Shown: one piece after another, positions 44,845 to 53,814 of the stretch
Numbering within the stretch: the first letter of the stretch is position 1
How the letters are laid out: each line of letters begins with the position of its first letter
DNA from: Natrinema hispanicum
GTDB taxonomy: Archaea > Halobacteriota > Halobacteria > Halobacteriales > Natrialbaceae
Length of the DNA stretch: 64,000 nt
NCBI RefSeq assembly: GCF_004217335.1
Contig: NZ_SHMP01000004.1
Coordinates: 310,001 to 374,000, forward strand
Direction of reading: 5' to 3'
Made by a program: the position numbers and the translations under genes
Notes under the pieces: model-generated
What the model saw: the letters and a program-made list of their open reading frames with translations, nothing else
Told to the model about the DNA's origin: nothing
Databases searched by the model: none

Positions 44845-45639
44845 CTACGCGACTTCCCGGTCGCCCGGCAGCCCGACCAGCTCCCGGAACGCGGCCCCCG
44901 AAAGGTCACAGCGGTAAGCCGGCTTGAACATCATATTCGACCCACCAGCTTGCACGTTCCACGCCGATTCGATCTCGTCGCGCAGGTAATACTGAGGGCG
45001 TTCGTTGCCCTCAGCGACGTAGTAGTCACTGAGACGGATCGGGTCACGCTCGAAGAGGCCGCCGGGCTCCCGGCCGTCGACGATGACGACCGGTTTCTCG
45101 AGATAGAGGTCGCCGTCTCGCGCGCGCTTGGCGTGGGCGTTGTTCGGCTGGGCGTCGAGAATCGCTTCGCGCTCAGCTCGAGGCATGTCCGGCGTCACGA
45201 CGACCACGTCGGCGACGGTAAAATAGCCGATCAGATAGCGGTGGGCGCGGTCCCCGTCCGGGCGGCGCAGCCCGGCGTAAAAGCCGACGACGTCGCCGGG
45301 CTCGAGCGCGCGCAGCCGCGAGACGTAACCGCTGGTCCGGTGTTCGCCGTAGGTCAGCGCCTCGAAGTTGGGATCGCGATGGAGTGGCCACGACGCGAGG
45401 GCGTCGCCAGTGACGGTTTCGGCCCCGTCACCGACCGGCTGGGGTGTGATCCGGGTCGTGAGATCGGCGGCGACGCCGTCGTCGGCCCGGAGCCCCCACG
45501 ACCCAAGTGTCTCCGTTTCTGTCGTCTCGCGGGTCTTCTCCGGGATCGGGACGTACTCGAATCGGCCATCGTCGTACAGCGGAGCCAGCGCGCCGACGTT
45601 CGTGCTGTCGGCACCGACGCCGGCGAGAACGACTGTCAT
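44845..45639 (-). CDS. Putative nucleotide modification-associated (Nmad3-like) protein
   Basis: A 264-residue protein beginning MTVVLAGVGADSTNVGALAP, like the haloarchaeal proteins annotated with nucleotide modification-associated domain 3 (Nmad3). A GEHRTSGYVSRLRALEPGDVVGFYAGLR segment and a final NMMFKPAYRCDLSGAAFREL block look conserved. The Nmad domains were named from comparative genomics of modified-base systems; no methylase or hypermodification gene is nearby, so the role here is open. The start at 45639 is preferred over an upstream in-frame codon at 45777. Confidence 0.6.
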   Translation of the reverse strand: MTVVLAGVGADSTNVGALAPLYDDGRFEYVPIPEKTRETTETETLGSWGLRADDGVAADLTTRITPQPVGDGAETVTGDALASWPLHRDPNFEALTYGEHRTSGYVSRLRALEPGDVVGFYAGLRRPDGDRAHRYLIGYFTVADVVVVTPDMPRAEREAILDAQPNNAHAKRARDGDLYLEKPVVIVDGREPGGLFERDPIRLSDYYVAEGNERPQYYLRDEIESAWNVQAGGSNMMFKPAYRCDLSGAAFRELVGLPGDREVA

Positions 45640-45833
45640 GTTCGGTCGTCCGACGGATCGACGCGAGAGGGCGATAAACCCGCCGAAAGCGATCCCAGCG
45701 AACTGATACCCATGCTGGTCAGTCAGCCACAGGCACGTCGTGTCATCTCTCACGCCCCAACGCCGCTCGTCTGGCACGGACGGGGACAGCCTCGAGAGGT
45801 ACCCTTATCGGGCCAGGGGTTCCACACCCGCCT

Positions 45834-46568
45834 ATGCGTATCACCTTTCTCGGAACGGGCAGCGCCATGCCCACGGGCGAACGGTTTCAGACGGGAATTC
45901 TCGTCCAGGAGGACGGTCGCACGCTGTTGATCGACTGCGGCGCTGGTGTCCTCCAGCGACTCCAGCAGTCCGGCGTCGGCTACGAGAACGTTTCGACGGT
46001 GCTCCTGACCCACCATCACTTAGATCACGTCGCCGACCTGCTGCCGCTGATGAAAGCCCGCTGGCTCGCCGGCGAGGACCACATCGAAATCGTCGGCCCA
46101 CAGGGCACCAAGGCACTGGTCGACGACCTCCTCTCTGTCTACGAGTACATGCAGGACAAACTCGAGGTACAGGTTCGAGAGGTCGTGCCCGGCGAATTCA
46201 CCGTCGCTGGCTTCGACGTCTCGGCCTACGAGACGCGCCACTCGGTGCCGTGTCTGGCCTATCGCTTCGGTGATCTCTTCACGTTCAGCGGCGACAGCGA
46301 AGCCTTCGCTGGACTGGCGAACTTCGCGGAGGGATCGGCGATCTTCGCCCACGATTGCTCGTTCCCCGACGATGTCGATGTCTCGAACCACCCGACGCCC
46401 GACGCACTCGGCCGCGAACTCGCCGGTCGGGAGCTCGGCCGGGTCTATCTCACTCACCTCTATCCCCACACCGACGGCAACCACGACGAGATGCTCGAGT
46501 CGATCGCCGCTCATTACGACGGCGATGTCCGGTTCGCCGAGGACCTCCAGACGGTCTCGGTCGAGTGA
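45834..46568 (+). CDS. MBL-fold hydrolase (RNase Z-like)
   Basis: A 244-residue metallo-beta-lactamase-fold protein with the RNase Z/PhnP-like layout. The start MRITFLGTGSAMPTGER and metal motif THHHLDHVADLLPL (HxHxDH) are intact, followed by the second metal histidine in YETRHSVPCLAYRF, an aspartate in FSGDSE, and the terminal YLTHLYPHTDG. It lacks the exosite arm of true tRNase Z. A role as ribonuclease or cyclic phosphodiesterase is possible. Divergent from the Nmad3-like gene, 194 nt apart. Confidence 0.88.
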   Translation: MRITFLGTGSAMPTGERFQTGILVQEDGRTLLIDCGAGVLQRLQQSGVGYENVSTVLLTHHHLDHVADLLPLMKARWLAGEDHIEIVGPQGTKALVDDLLSVYEYMQDKLEVQVREVVPGEFTVAGFDVSAYETRHSVPCLAYRFGDLFTFSGDSEAFAGLANFAEGSAIFAHDCSFPDDVDVSNHPTPDALGRELAGRELGRVYLTHLYPHTDGNHDEMLESIAAHYDGDVRFAEDLQTVSVE

Positions 46569-46805
46569 TCGAACAGTCGTCCGACACGACTGATCGGTGT
46601 TCCTGAGTGTCACGAGGCGGTGACGAAACACCCCGATTTGTCGGTGATAGACGACGGGTAGCACGTGGATAACACTGTTTTGCTGAACGTTTAGTCAGAA
46701 ACGGGCCGATCATCGCTGTTTCGGCGCTGTCGCTCGCGACCGTCGTGTTCCAAGTCGTGACTGTTAGTGTAAAAATAACAACAGCTGTATATCGACTCCG
46801 TTAGT
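46569..46805. other. Upstream region of the RND exporter with TATA element
   Basis: 237 nt without a gene. The sequence GTGTAAAAATAACA (46768-46781) is a strong A/T-rich TATA candidate, 26-37 nt before the ATG at 46806, in favour of that start being leaderless. An inverted repeat AGTAT-G-ATACT (46803-46813) overlaps the start codon and could be an operator. Confidence 0.45.
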
Positions 46806-49800
46806 ATGATACTCACAACAGATGAGCGCGAGCGCCGAGCCGAGCGACACGTGGGGTGTGTGGCCGTGAGTCGTGCCGACCGGATCGCCGACATAATCAC
46901 GACACACTCGGCGATCGTCCTGGTCGTGCTCTTGCTCGTGACCGCCATGGTCGGTGCGGGCGCGACGATGGTCGACGACGAGTCGTCGCTCGAGCAATAC
47001 GAGGCCGACTCTCCCGAAGGGAACGCCCTCGAGTTCGCGACGGAAAACTTCGCGAGCGAGGATCAGGAAAACACGACAGCTGTCCAGGTGATCGTCAGGG
47101 GTGACGACGTCCTCTCGAAGGAGTCGTTGCGCTCCTCGCTCGAATTCCAGCAAGAACTCCGCAACGACGAGTCGATAAACTCGACACTGGTCGAAGAGGA
47201 AGCGATCGTCGGCGTCGAGAACGTCGTGGCGACGACCGCGATCCGCGAGGAGCAGGCTGACGACCTCTCCGAACGCGCGTCCGAACTCGAGGACCGAAGT
47301 GAGGAACTCAACGAGACTGCAGCCGACCTCGAACAGCGTCGGGCCGAACTCAACGAGACCGCAGCCGAACTCGAAACCCGGAGTGGGGAACTCAACGCGA
47401 CCACCGACGACCTCGAAGCGGCGCTGAACGAAACCGTCGCGCTCGAGACGGAGTACGCGGAGCTGAACGCCTCCTACCAAGCCGGCGAACTCTCAGAGAC
47501 AGAATACGAGCAGCGTTCGGCCGCGCTCGAGGGGCAACTCGACGCGGTGTACGCGGAGGCGACGGCCGACCTCGGCGAGGAGCAGTCAGCGCAGTTTGAC
47601 ACAGCCATGACGAACGCGCGGGAGATTCAGTCCTCTCTCGTCGCGCTCGAGCAGGCGAACGAGGCCGGCAACCTCTCCGACGCGGAATACGAGCAACGCT
47701 CGGCCGACCTCGAGGGCCAGCTCGAAGACGTCTACGCCCAGGGCACGCGCGGTGTTCTCGAGGAGGACTTCGCGCAGCTGGCGGACGATCGCGAACAGCT
47801 GCAGGACGACTTCGAGGACCTCGAAGACGACAGCGAACAGCTCCAAGACGACTTCGAAGAACTCGAGGATGATTTCGAGGACCTCGAAGACGATCGCGAA
47901 GACCTCGAAGCGGCCGGCCAGCCGCCACTTGACGACCAGATCGAGCAACTCGACTCGATGAGCGAATCCGAGTACGAGGAGACGCTTACGGACGTCCTCT
48001 CGGAAGATAGCGACCGGGGCGGTGGCTTTGCCCTGCGTCTGATGCCGACATCCTACGAGCCAGAGTCGACCGAGGCTGACGCACGAATGCTGGTCGTGAC
48101 GCAGTCAACTGCAAGCGGGGACTTCCAGGGCCCTGGATCGGTCGATGAAGGAATTTCCGACAGCCAACTCGAGCTTCGCGACCTCGCCGACGATCGCGAC
48201 CAGGAGATGCTCGTCTTCGGGTCGGGGGTCATCACCGACGAGATTGACCGGTCGATGGGCGACAGCTTAGCGATCGTCTCGCCGCTTGCCCTGCTGTTCG
48301 TCGTCGTCGCGCTGGTGATCGCCTACCGCGATCCGCTCGACATCGTCCTCGGGATCGCAGGCATCGCAGCGGTGTTGCTCTGGACGTTCGGCTTCATGGG
48401 CTGGGCAGATATCGCGTTCAACCAGATGTTCGTCGCCATTCCCGTGCTCCTGATCGGGCTCTCGATCGACTACGCGATTCACGTATTTATGCGTCATCGG
48501 GAGCAACGCGAGACGCCACGCGATGCCGACGAGCACGCGAGTAGCGAGCCGACTGACGTGCGCGGTTCGATGTCCGTCGCCCTCGCCGGCGTCGGCGTTG
48601 CGCTCGTCTGGGTGACGGCGACGACCGTTATCGGCTTCCTCTCGAACCTCGTTAGCCCGATCGGCCCGATCCGCGAGTTCGGCATCGTAAGCGCGTTCGG
48701 TATCCTCGCCGCGATGGTCGTCTTCGGCGCGTTGATCCCCGCAGCGAAAGTCGAGGTCGATTCCCGACTCGAGGCGTACGGGATCGAGCGGCGCAAGCGG
48801 GCGTTTGGCACCGGCGGCGGTCGACTCGCCGACGTGCTTTCTGTGGGGGCGACGATCGCCCGGAAAGCCCCGCTGGTTTTGCTCCTCGTGACGCTGGTGG
48901 TGACCGCAGGTGGCGTCTACGGTGCGACCCAGGTCGATACCAGCTTCGACCAGGAGGACTTCCTCGCCGACAGCCCGCCCGCCTGGACGCAGGACCTGCC
49001 CGAACCGTTCCAGCCCGGCGAGTACAGCGCGAAATCCGATCTCGAGTACGTCAACGAGAACTTCCAGCGCCAGGACTCTCAGGCGCAACTGCTCGTCAGG
49101 GGTGATATAACCCACGGCGAGACGCTCGAACGGGTCGAAAACGCCCAGGACGCCGCCACCGACAGCGACGTGGCATACGAGCTGGCAAGCGGTGAGGCCG
49201 ACGTTCGCAGCCCACTGTCGACCATGGAGCAGGTCGCGGCCGAGAACGAATCGTTCGACGAGTCGTTCGACGAGTCGGACACCGACGATGACGGCGTTCC
49301 CGACGAGGACCTCGAGGCGCTGTATGACGACCTCTACGAGGCCGATTCCGAAGCCGCGAGTAACGTGCTCTACCGTTCCGACGGCGAGTACGAGGCCCTC
49401 CGGCTGGTCGTCTCGATCGAGGGCGACGCCTCGACCGGCGAGACGACCGAGGAAATGCGCGCGATCGCGGCGGACTTCGACGACGGCGGCGATCGCTGGT
49501 CCGTGGTGGCGACCGGCGATCCGATCGTCAACCACGTCGTCGAGCAGGACCTACTCGAGACCGTCCTCGAGAGTCTGTTGATCACGCTCGTGGCCGTCTT
49601 CGTCTTCCTGACGCTGGCCTACTGGCTGACCGGCAACAGCGCGGCCCTGGGTGCCGTAACCTTGCTCCCGGTCGCGCTCGCGGTCAGCTGGATCCTCGGG
49701 ACGATGTACCTGATCGGGATGCCGTTTAACGTCCTGACGGGGATGATCACCAGCTTGACGATCGGGCTCGGCGTCGCCTACAGCATCCACGTCAGCGCCC

Positions 49801-50141
49801 GGTACACGCTCGAACTCGAGCGCCAGGGTTCGGTCTGGGACGCCATGCAGACCACGGTGACGGGAACTGGCGGCGCGTTGCTCGGCAGCGCGGCGACCAC
49901 CGTCGGCGGGTTCGGCGTCCTCGCATTTGCCATCTTGCCCGTCCTCGAGCAGTTCGGGATCATCACCGCGCTGACGATCATCTACGCGTTCGTCGCGAGC
50001 GTGCTCGTCCTGCCGACCCTGCTCGTCCTCTGGACGCGGTACTTCGGCCCTGACGTCCCCTTCGAGTCGCCAGCGGCCACGGGTGCATCCCCAGCCAGCG
50101 ACGGCGGCCGCCCCGAAGACGATACTGGTGACGAACAATGA
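46806..50141 (+). CDS. RND/MMPL-family exporter
   Basis: A 1111-residue secondary transporter with the RND two-halves design: TM1, a large extracytoplasmic domain, TM2-6 (DSLAIVSPLALLFVVVALVIAYRDPLD, then FVAIPVLLIGLSIDYAIHVFMRHRE), then a repeat of the same plan (GLGVAYSIHVSARY). Family: MMPL/HpnN-like, exporting lipids or hydrophobic compounds; the substrate is unknown. The first extracytoplasmic domain contains a long Glu/Asp-rich coiled coil, including a duplicated 25-residue motif (47481-47556 and 47664-47739) and Asp/Glu heptads at 47758-47920. The start at 46806 follows the TATA spacing; a GTG at 46866 (VSRADRIADI) is an alternative. Confidence 0.88.
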   Translation: MILTTDERERRAERHVGCVAVSRADRIADIITTHSAIVLVVLLLVTAMVGAGATMVDDESSLEQYEADSPEGNALEFATENFASEDQENTTAVQVIVRGDDVLSKESLRSSLEFQQELRNDESINSTLVEEEAIVGVENVVATTAIREEQADDLSERASELEDRSEELNETAADLEQRRAELNETAAELETRSGELNATTDDLEAALNETVALETEYAELNASYQAGELSETEYEQRSAALEGQLDAVYAEATADLGEEQSAQFDTAMTNAREIQSSLVALEQANEAGNLSDAEYEQRSADLEGQLEDVYAQGTRGVLEEDFAQLADDREQLQDDFEDLEDDSEQLQDDFEELEDDFEDLEDDREDLEAAGQPPLDDQIEQLDSMSESEYEETLTDVLSEDSDRGGGFALRLMPTSYEPESTEADARMLVVTQSTASGDFQGPGSVDEGISDSQLELRDLADDRDQEMLVFGSGVITDEIDRSMGDSLAIVSPLALLFVVVALVIAYRDPLDIVLGIAGIAAVLLWTFGFMGWADIAFNQMFVAIPVLLIGLSIDYAIHVFMRHREQRETPRDADEHASSEPTDVRGSMSVALAGVGVALVWVTATTVIGFLSNLVSPIGPIREFGIVSAFGILAAMVVFGALIPAAKVEVDSRLEAYGIERRKRAFGTGGGRLADVLSVGATIARKAPLVLLLVTLVVTAGGVYGATQVDTSFDQEDFLADSPPAWTQDLPEPFQPGEYSAKSDLEYVNENFQRQDSQAQLLVRGDITHGETLERVENAQDAATDSDVAYELASGEADVRSPLSTMEQVAAENESFDESFDESDTDDDGVPDEDLEALYDDLYEADSEAASNVLYRSDGEYEALRLVVSIEGDASTGETTEEMRAIAADFDDGGDRWSVVATGDPIVNHVVEQDLLETVLESLLITLVAVFVFLTLAYWLTGNSAALGAVTLLPVALAVSWILGTMYLIGMPFNVLTGMITSLTIGLGVAYSIHVSARYTLELERQGSVWDAMQTTVTGTGGALLGSAATTVGGFGVLAFAILPVLEQFGIITALTIIYAFVASVLVLPTLLVLWTRYFGPDVPFESPAATGASPASDGGRPEDDTGDEQ

Positions 50142-50911
50142 CCGACGACGAGGACGAAGGCGAAAGCGAGGGCGAGGCCCTCGCGGCCTTCGAACGGCTC
50201 GGGCTCACGACCTACGAGGCAAAGGTGTTCATCGGCCTCCACCGCATCGGCTCGGGTACCGCCCGGGACGTCTCACAGGTCGTCGACGTCCCACGATCAC
50301 AGGTATACGGCGTCGCCGAGCGCCTCGAGGACCGAGGTCTGCTCGAGGTCCAGCAGTCGAACCCGATCCGATACCGGCCGGTCAGCACCGACGAGGCACG
50401 CGAGCTGCTTCGTGACCGGTTCGAACGCGAACAGGATCGGGCCTTCGAGTACGTCGAAACCGTCAAACGCGAGTCGACAGGCGAGGAAACCCAAGAGGAC
50501 ATCTGGACAGTGCGTGGCCGCGACCAGGTCGACGATCGCACCGTCGATATCCTCTCGCAAGCGGACGAGCGGATCGTCTTCGGCACCCGGCTCCCGGAGC
50601 TTGTCACTGACACGATCGAGCGAACCCTGACAGAGCGCGCCGCAGCCGGCGTCACGGTCGTCGTCGTGAGCCGAACGCCGGCAGTCCGAGACCGGTTTGC
50701 CGATCTCGATGTCGTAACCGTCGAGAACCTCCCCGACCAACGGACGGACGACCAACGGTCGGGCCGGATCGTCATCGCCGACGACGATAGCATCCTCCTG
50801 AGTGTCGTCGGCAACGAAGGTAGCGAGACCGCAATCTGGAGTTCGGGCTCGTTGTTCGCGTCCGTCTTGATCCAGCTGCTCGAGGCCAGCGACGAACTGC
50901 AGATCGAGTAG
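50138..50911 (+). CDS. TrmB-type transcriptional regulator
   Basis: A 257-residue regulator with an N-terminal TrmB winged HTH (LGLTTYEAKVFIGL, then VPRSQVYGVAERLEDRGLLEV) followed by a linker and a C-terminal PLD-like effector domain (DERIVFGTRLPELV, then GRIVIADDDSILLSVV). It lacks the full sugar-binding domain of Thermococcus TrmB, so its ligand is unclear. The start overlaps the exporter stop by 4 nt, so it is translated with the RND gene and probably controls it. Confidence 0.9.
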   Translation: MTDDEDEGESEGEALAAFERLGLTTYEAKVFIGLHRIGSGTARDVSQVVDVPRSQVYGVAERLEDRGLLEVQQSNPIRYRPVSTDEARELLRDRFEREQDRAFEYVETVKRESTGEETQEDIWTVRGRDQVDDRTVDILSQADERIVFGTRLPELVTDTIERTLTERAAAGVTVVVVSRTPAVRDRFADLDVVTVENLPDQRTDDQRSGRIVIADDDSILLSVVGNEGSETAIWSSGSLFASVLIQLLEASDELQIE

Positions 50912-50937
50912 CCCGAAACCGCGCCGGTGGCAGCCGA

Positions 50938-52005
50938 CTACTCGAGGCGATAGCGCAACAGCGCCGCGATGCCGCCGAGATTGGCGAGTTGCTGGCCGGG
51001 CGGGAACTCGCTCGAGAAGACCGTCACCTCGCCGCCTTTCTGTTCGGTTGTCCGGACGATGTCGTCGATGTCGATGTCCCACTCACCGTCGGGGCCGCGT
51101 TCCTGCCGAAGTCGGTCGTCGAGGACGAGCAGGCGGTCGATCGCACCGAACTCGGCGGCCTTTTGGACCTGTTCCGGGCCGTAGGCTGCCTTCGCGCCCT
51201 CGGCGATCCGCTTCGTGAGCTCGTCGATGTACTCGGCCTCGCTCTCGATGCGGGTCTCCTCCTGGACGTCGGCGACAGCCCCGCGTTTCAGAACTTCGTG
51301 GACACCCCGGTCGCCGACGGCTGCCGTGTCGACCATCGTAATCAGATCGGCAACCTCGGGTTCGTTGTCCTCCAAGTACTTGTAGGCGTCCTGTTTCGTA
51401 AAGCCGGGGCCGGCGAGGATGATCGCATCGACCTCGAGGCGTTTGAGAACCTCGCCGAGTTCCGCGAACAGCTCCGAGCGCTCGCGGGCGTACTCGCCCT
51501 TGCCAGTTGGGCCGGTGAACGCCGCTCGCTCTTCGGTGCCGTACTGGGCGACCGTGTGGACGTGGGCCTGCCCTTCCTCGACGGTCGCGATCGCGACATC
51601 GGGGTTTTCGGTGGCTTCCTCGGCTTCCTCGAGGCGGGCCTCCTGATCCGGTTTGAAGCGCTTCTCGATCGAGAGCTCTTCGCGTGTCTCGACGTTCAGG
51701 GTGTGATGAAAGCCCAGTTGGTCCTCGCGCGAGCAGGCGACGATCTCGCCGCCGACTCGCAGCCGGTTGGCGAACTTGTGGAACTCGATGTCCTCGACGG
51801 CGATCGCGACCCACATGTGTTCGCGCTCGCCGCCAGTATCACGCATCTGGTCGTCGTTGCGCTGGATCCGCCGGGTCGTATCGCCTGCGACGCGGTCGCC
51901 GGGCTCTAAGACGTACTGCAGGTGCCAGAGATCGTCGACGCTCTCGGGGACGACGGTGATCCGCTCGCGGCCGCCCTCGACCTGCTCCCGGTCTTTGATC
52001 TGCAT
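50938..52005 (-). CDS. pelA: Pelota (mRNA surveillance protein)
   Basis: The archaeal Pelota/Dom34 homologue, 355 residues, which enters stalled ribosomes with aEF1A/ABCE1 and drives subunit separation. The N-terminal Lsm-like domain ([23 protein letters not shown], with [17 protein letters not shown]) and the eRF1-like domains 2 and 3 ([19 protein letters not shown], then [28 protein letters not shown]) are all visible; the GGQ motif of release factors is missing, as it should be. It lies close to rqcH, a second stalled-ribosome factor. Confidence 0.95.
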   Translation of the reverse strand: MQIKDREQVEGGRERITVVPESVDDLWHLQYVLEPGDRVAGDTTRRIQRNDDQMRDTGGEREHMWVAIAVEDIEFHKFANRLRVGGEIVACSREDQLGFHHTLNVETREELSIEKRFKPDQEARLEEAEEATENPDVAIATVEEGQAHVHTVAQYGTEERAAFTGPTGKGEYARERSELFAELGEVLKRLEVDAIILAGPGFTKQDAYKYLEDNEPEVADLITMVDTAAVGDRGVHEVLKRGAVADVQEETRIESEAEYIDELTKRIAEGAKAAYGPEQVQKAAEFGAIDRLLVLDDRLRQERGPDGEWDIDIDDIVRTTEQKGGEVTVFSSEFPPGQQLANLGGIAALLRYRLE

Positions 52006-52197
52006 GGCCGTGGGTTTGCGCGGCCGCGGTAAGTGGACTGCGATCGGTGGTCCAGGGTCCCGACCTGTTCGCTACACCCGTGCCTTCGTCGTCGGTGAAT
52101 CGAGCACTCTATCACTGATCCGCGACAGTCACGTTATTTGAAAACTATTGACATAGGTAGGGCATGACACTATTGACGTCGCACGCGTCCGTCAAGT

Positions 52198-52824
52198 ATG
52201 AACGCTGGATACACAGCGCGGCTCGAAGACTTCGGTACGCGCTCGCTCGTCACACACGCCATCATGGCACTGGCGTTTGTCGGGGCCATGATCGCGGGGC
52301 TGTTCGTCGACGGCCAGCTCGGCCTCGTCTCGTTCGTCGCACTTCTCAACTTCACCGCCGGTGTGTGGATCTCACAGTCGGTTCACTCCCTCGGGAACGC
52401 ACAAACCGACGATTCATACGCCGGCATCCTGGGCGTTCTAGCGGTGCTATTCGATACGACCGGCGAGAAGCGCTACCACGGGCTCAATACTGGCCGGCTC
52501 GCCCGCTTGCTCACGCTGATCGCGCTCGTGACATCGGTTTCGCTGTTCGTCGCTGGAGAAGTCCTCTCCGGCGTCCTGGCTCCAGTCGGGACCGTCGCGA
52601 TCGCCGCCGTCGCCCTCGTAACTGCGATGGTCGGGTTCCTGATCGCCATGAGCTCGGCGTACGATGAGTCCGAGCGCGAACGGACCCAAGGGATCGACCG
52701 CGATCGCGACCGCACCGAGGCAGGGGACCCCAGCCAGCCGACCATCGAACTCGAGGACGGAACCGACATCGAAATTTCGGTTCGAGAGTCGCACGTCGAC
52801 GAACCGGCGACCGAGTCCCGGTAG
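52198..52824 (+). CDS. Hypothetical membrane protein
   Basis: A 208-residue protein with about four hydrophobic helices (about residues 20-40, 42-62, 100-122, 128-152), followed by a charged acidic cytoplasmic tail (about 155-208). A polar loop GNAQTDDSYAGILGVL lies between the helix pairs. I do not recognise the family. Codon use is normal. It is divergent from pelA with a 192-nt gap, and the next gene on this strand is 267 nt away, so no operon partner is evident. Confidence 0.65.
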   Translation: MNAGYTARLEDFGTRSLVTHAIMALAFVGAMIAGLFVDGQLGLVSFVALLNFTAGVWISQSVHSLGNAQTDDSYAGILGVLAVLFDTTGEKRYHGLNTGRLARLLTLIALVTSVSLFVAGEVLSGVLAPVGTVAIAAVALVTAMVGFLIAMSSAYDESERERTQGIDRDRDRTEAGDPSQPTIELEDGTDIEISVRESHVDEPATESR

Positions 52825-53090
52825 CCGACAGGGAGGACACTCCACGCCGTCGCTCGAGCGAGCCGGCTTGGAACGCGGTCCGACCGAGGTGTCCGTTCGA
52901 GCGACACTCGAGTGCGTTGGTGAACCCAGTCGATACCGCGGCCCCACCATCGATTCGATCGTCAAGACGTCGGCGTAGAGCAGCGATGTGGCGTGGAGCC
53001 TGAGAGTCGATTCCGCCCGGAGGTTGCTAGCTTTATGATGGTGACCGATGCCTCGGATACGTGAGGCCCGAACCGAGGCCGAGACACACA

Positions 53091-53654
53091 ATGACAGACT
53101 CGAGCACGGAGTTCACAGCGCCAATCCGGATCGAGGTGTTCGTCCACGCCCACACGTCCGCGGCTGTCGTGGAGCCGCTCAAAGAGGTCGTCGCGCGCGC
53201 ACGCCGGCTCGAGGACGCGATCGGCGCTGCCGTCCACATCGAGACCTGGACAGCGGTGCGACCCGCACTCGAAGAGCTCAGCGATTCCGGGCCGTCGATA
53301 ACTGGCACCGTCGAGGCGTTCCAGTCGTGGGCCGACCAGGAAGGCTACGACCTCGAGCCAGCGTTCGACTGGCGTGAAACGCCCTCAGTGATCGGTCATC
53401 GGGCTGCCGAAGTTCGCGTCCCAACCGCGTGCGTCGCCGTCTACGCCGACGACGACCTCCAGTGTGTCGCCCCCTGTACCGACGGCGACCGCAGCTACAC
53501 CGTCAGGGACTGCCTCGCCAGACTCGAGGAGGGCGTCATCGAGCCCGAGCCGTTCGACACGCGAGAGCGAAACGACGTCTCGCGTGGCGCATCCGACGGC
53601 AACGAGTCCACCGAGAACGCCGAGCGATACGCTCGCTCTGAGGAACTCGAGTAG
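53091..53654 (+). CDS. Conserved haloarchaeal protein, possible HTH-type
   Basis: A 187-residue soluble protein of a haloarchaeal family sometimes labelled as an HTH-domain protein. It starts with a beta-alpha unit (IRIEVFVHAHTSAAVVEPLKEVVARA), and around residues 65-135 has FQSWADQEGYDLEPAF and VYADDDLQCVAPCTDGDRSYTVRDCLARLEEG, shared with other family members in my recall. Cys120, Cys125 and Cys137 are possible ligands. Function unknown. The ATG at 53091 is used. It converges on rqcH. Confidence 0.6.
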   Translation: MTDSSTEFTAPIRIEVFVHAHTSAAVVEPLKEVVARARRLEDAIGAAVHIETWTAVRPALEELSDSGPSITGTVEAFQSWADQEGYDLEPAFDWRETPSVIGHRAAEVRVPTACVAVYADDDLQCVAPCTDGDRSYTVRDCLARLEEGVIEPEPFDTRERNDVSRGASDGNESTENAERYARSEELE

Positions 53655-53814
53655 CAGTCGCGTTCGAACACCGTCTCGAGCCGTCAGTTGGAGCCAGACT
53701 CGGTCGGCGCGTCCGATCGTTCCTCCGTGCCGGCATCGCGACCGTCGCCGTCGATCGGCGTCACTGTCGATCCTCCCGGAGTGCCTACGATCGATCCCGG
53801 GAGAGAACCGCGTC

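Noticed and set aside
44845..46568. Nmad3-like and MBL-fold genes as a DNA-modification defence island
   Set aside because: No methylase, restriction enzyme, helicase or base-modifying enzyme is nearby, and the two genes are divergent; the label would rest on a domain name only.
53690..53812. Short minus-strand frame just after rqcH ending in an acidic Thr/Ser-rich tail
   Set aside because: It resembles a protein tail (TEERSDAPTESGSN) but has no own start with a plausible promoter; no further frameshift is evident at the rqcH stop. Left as noise.
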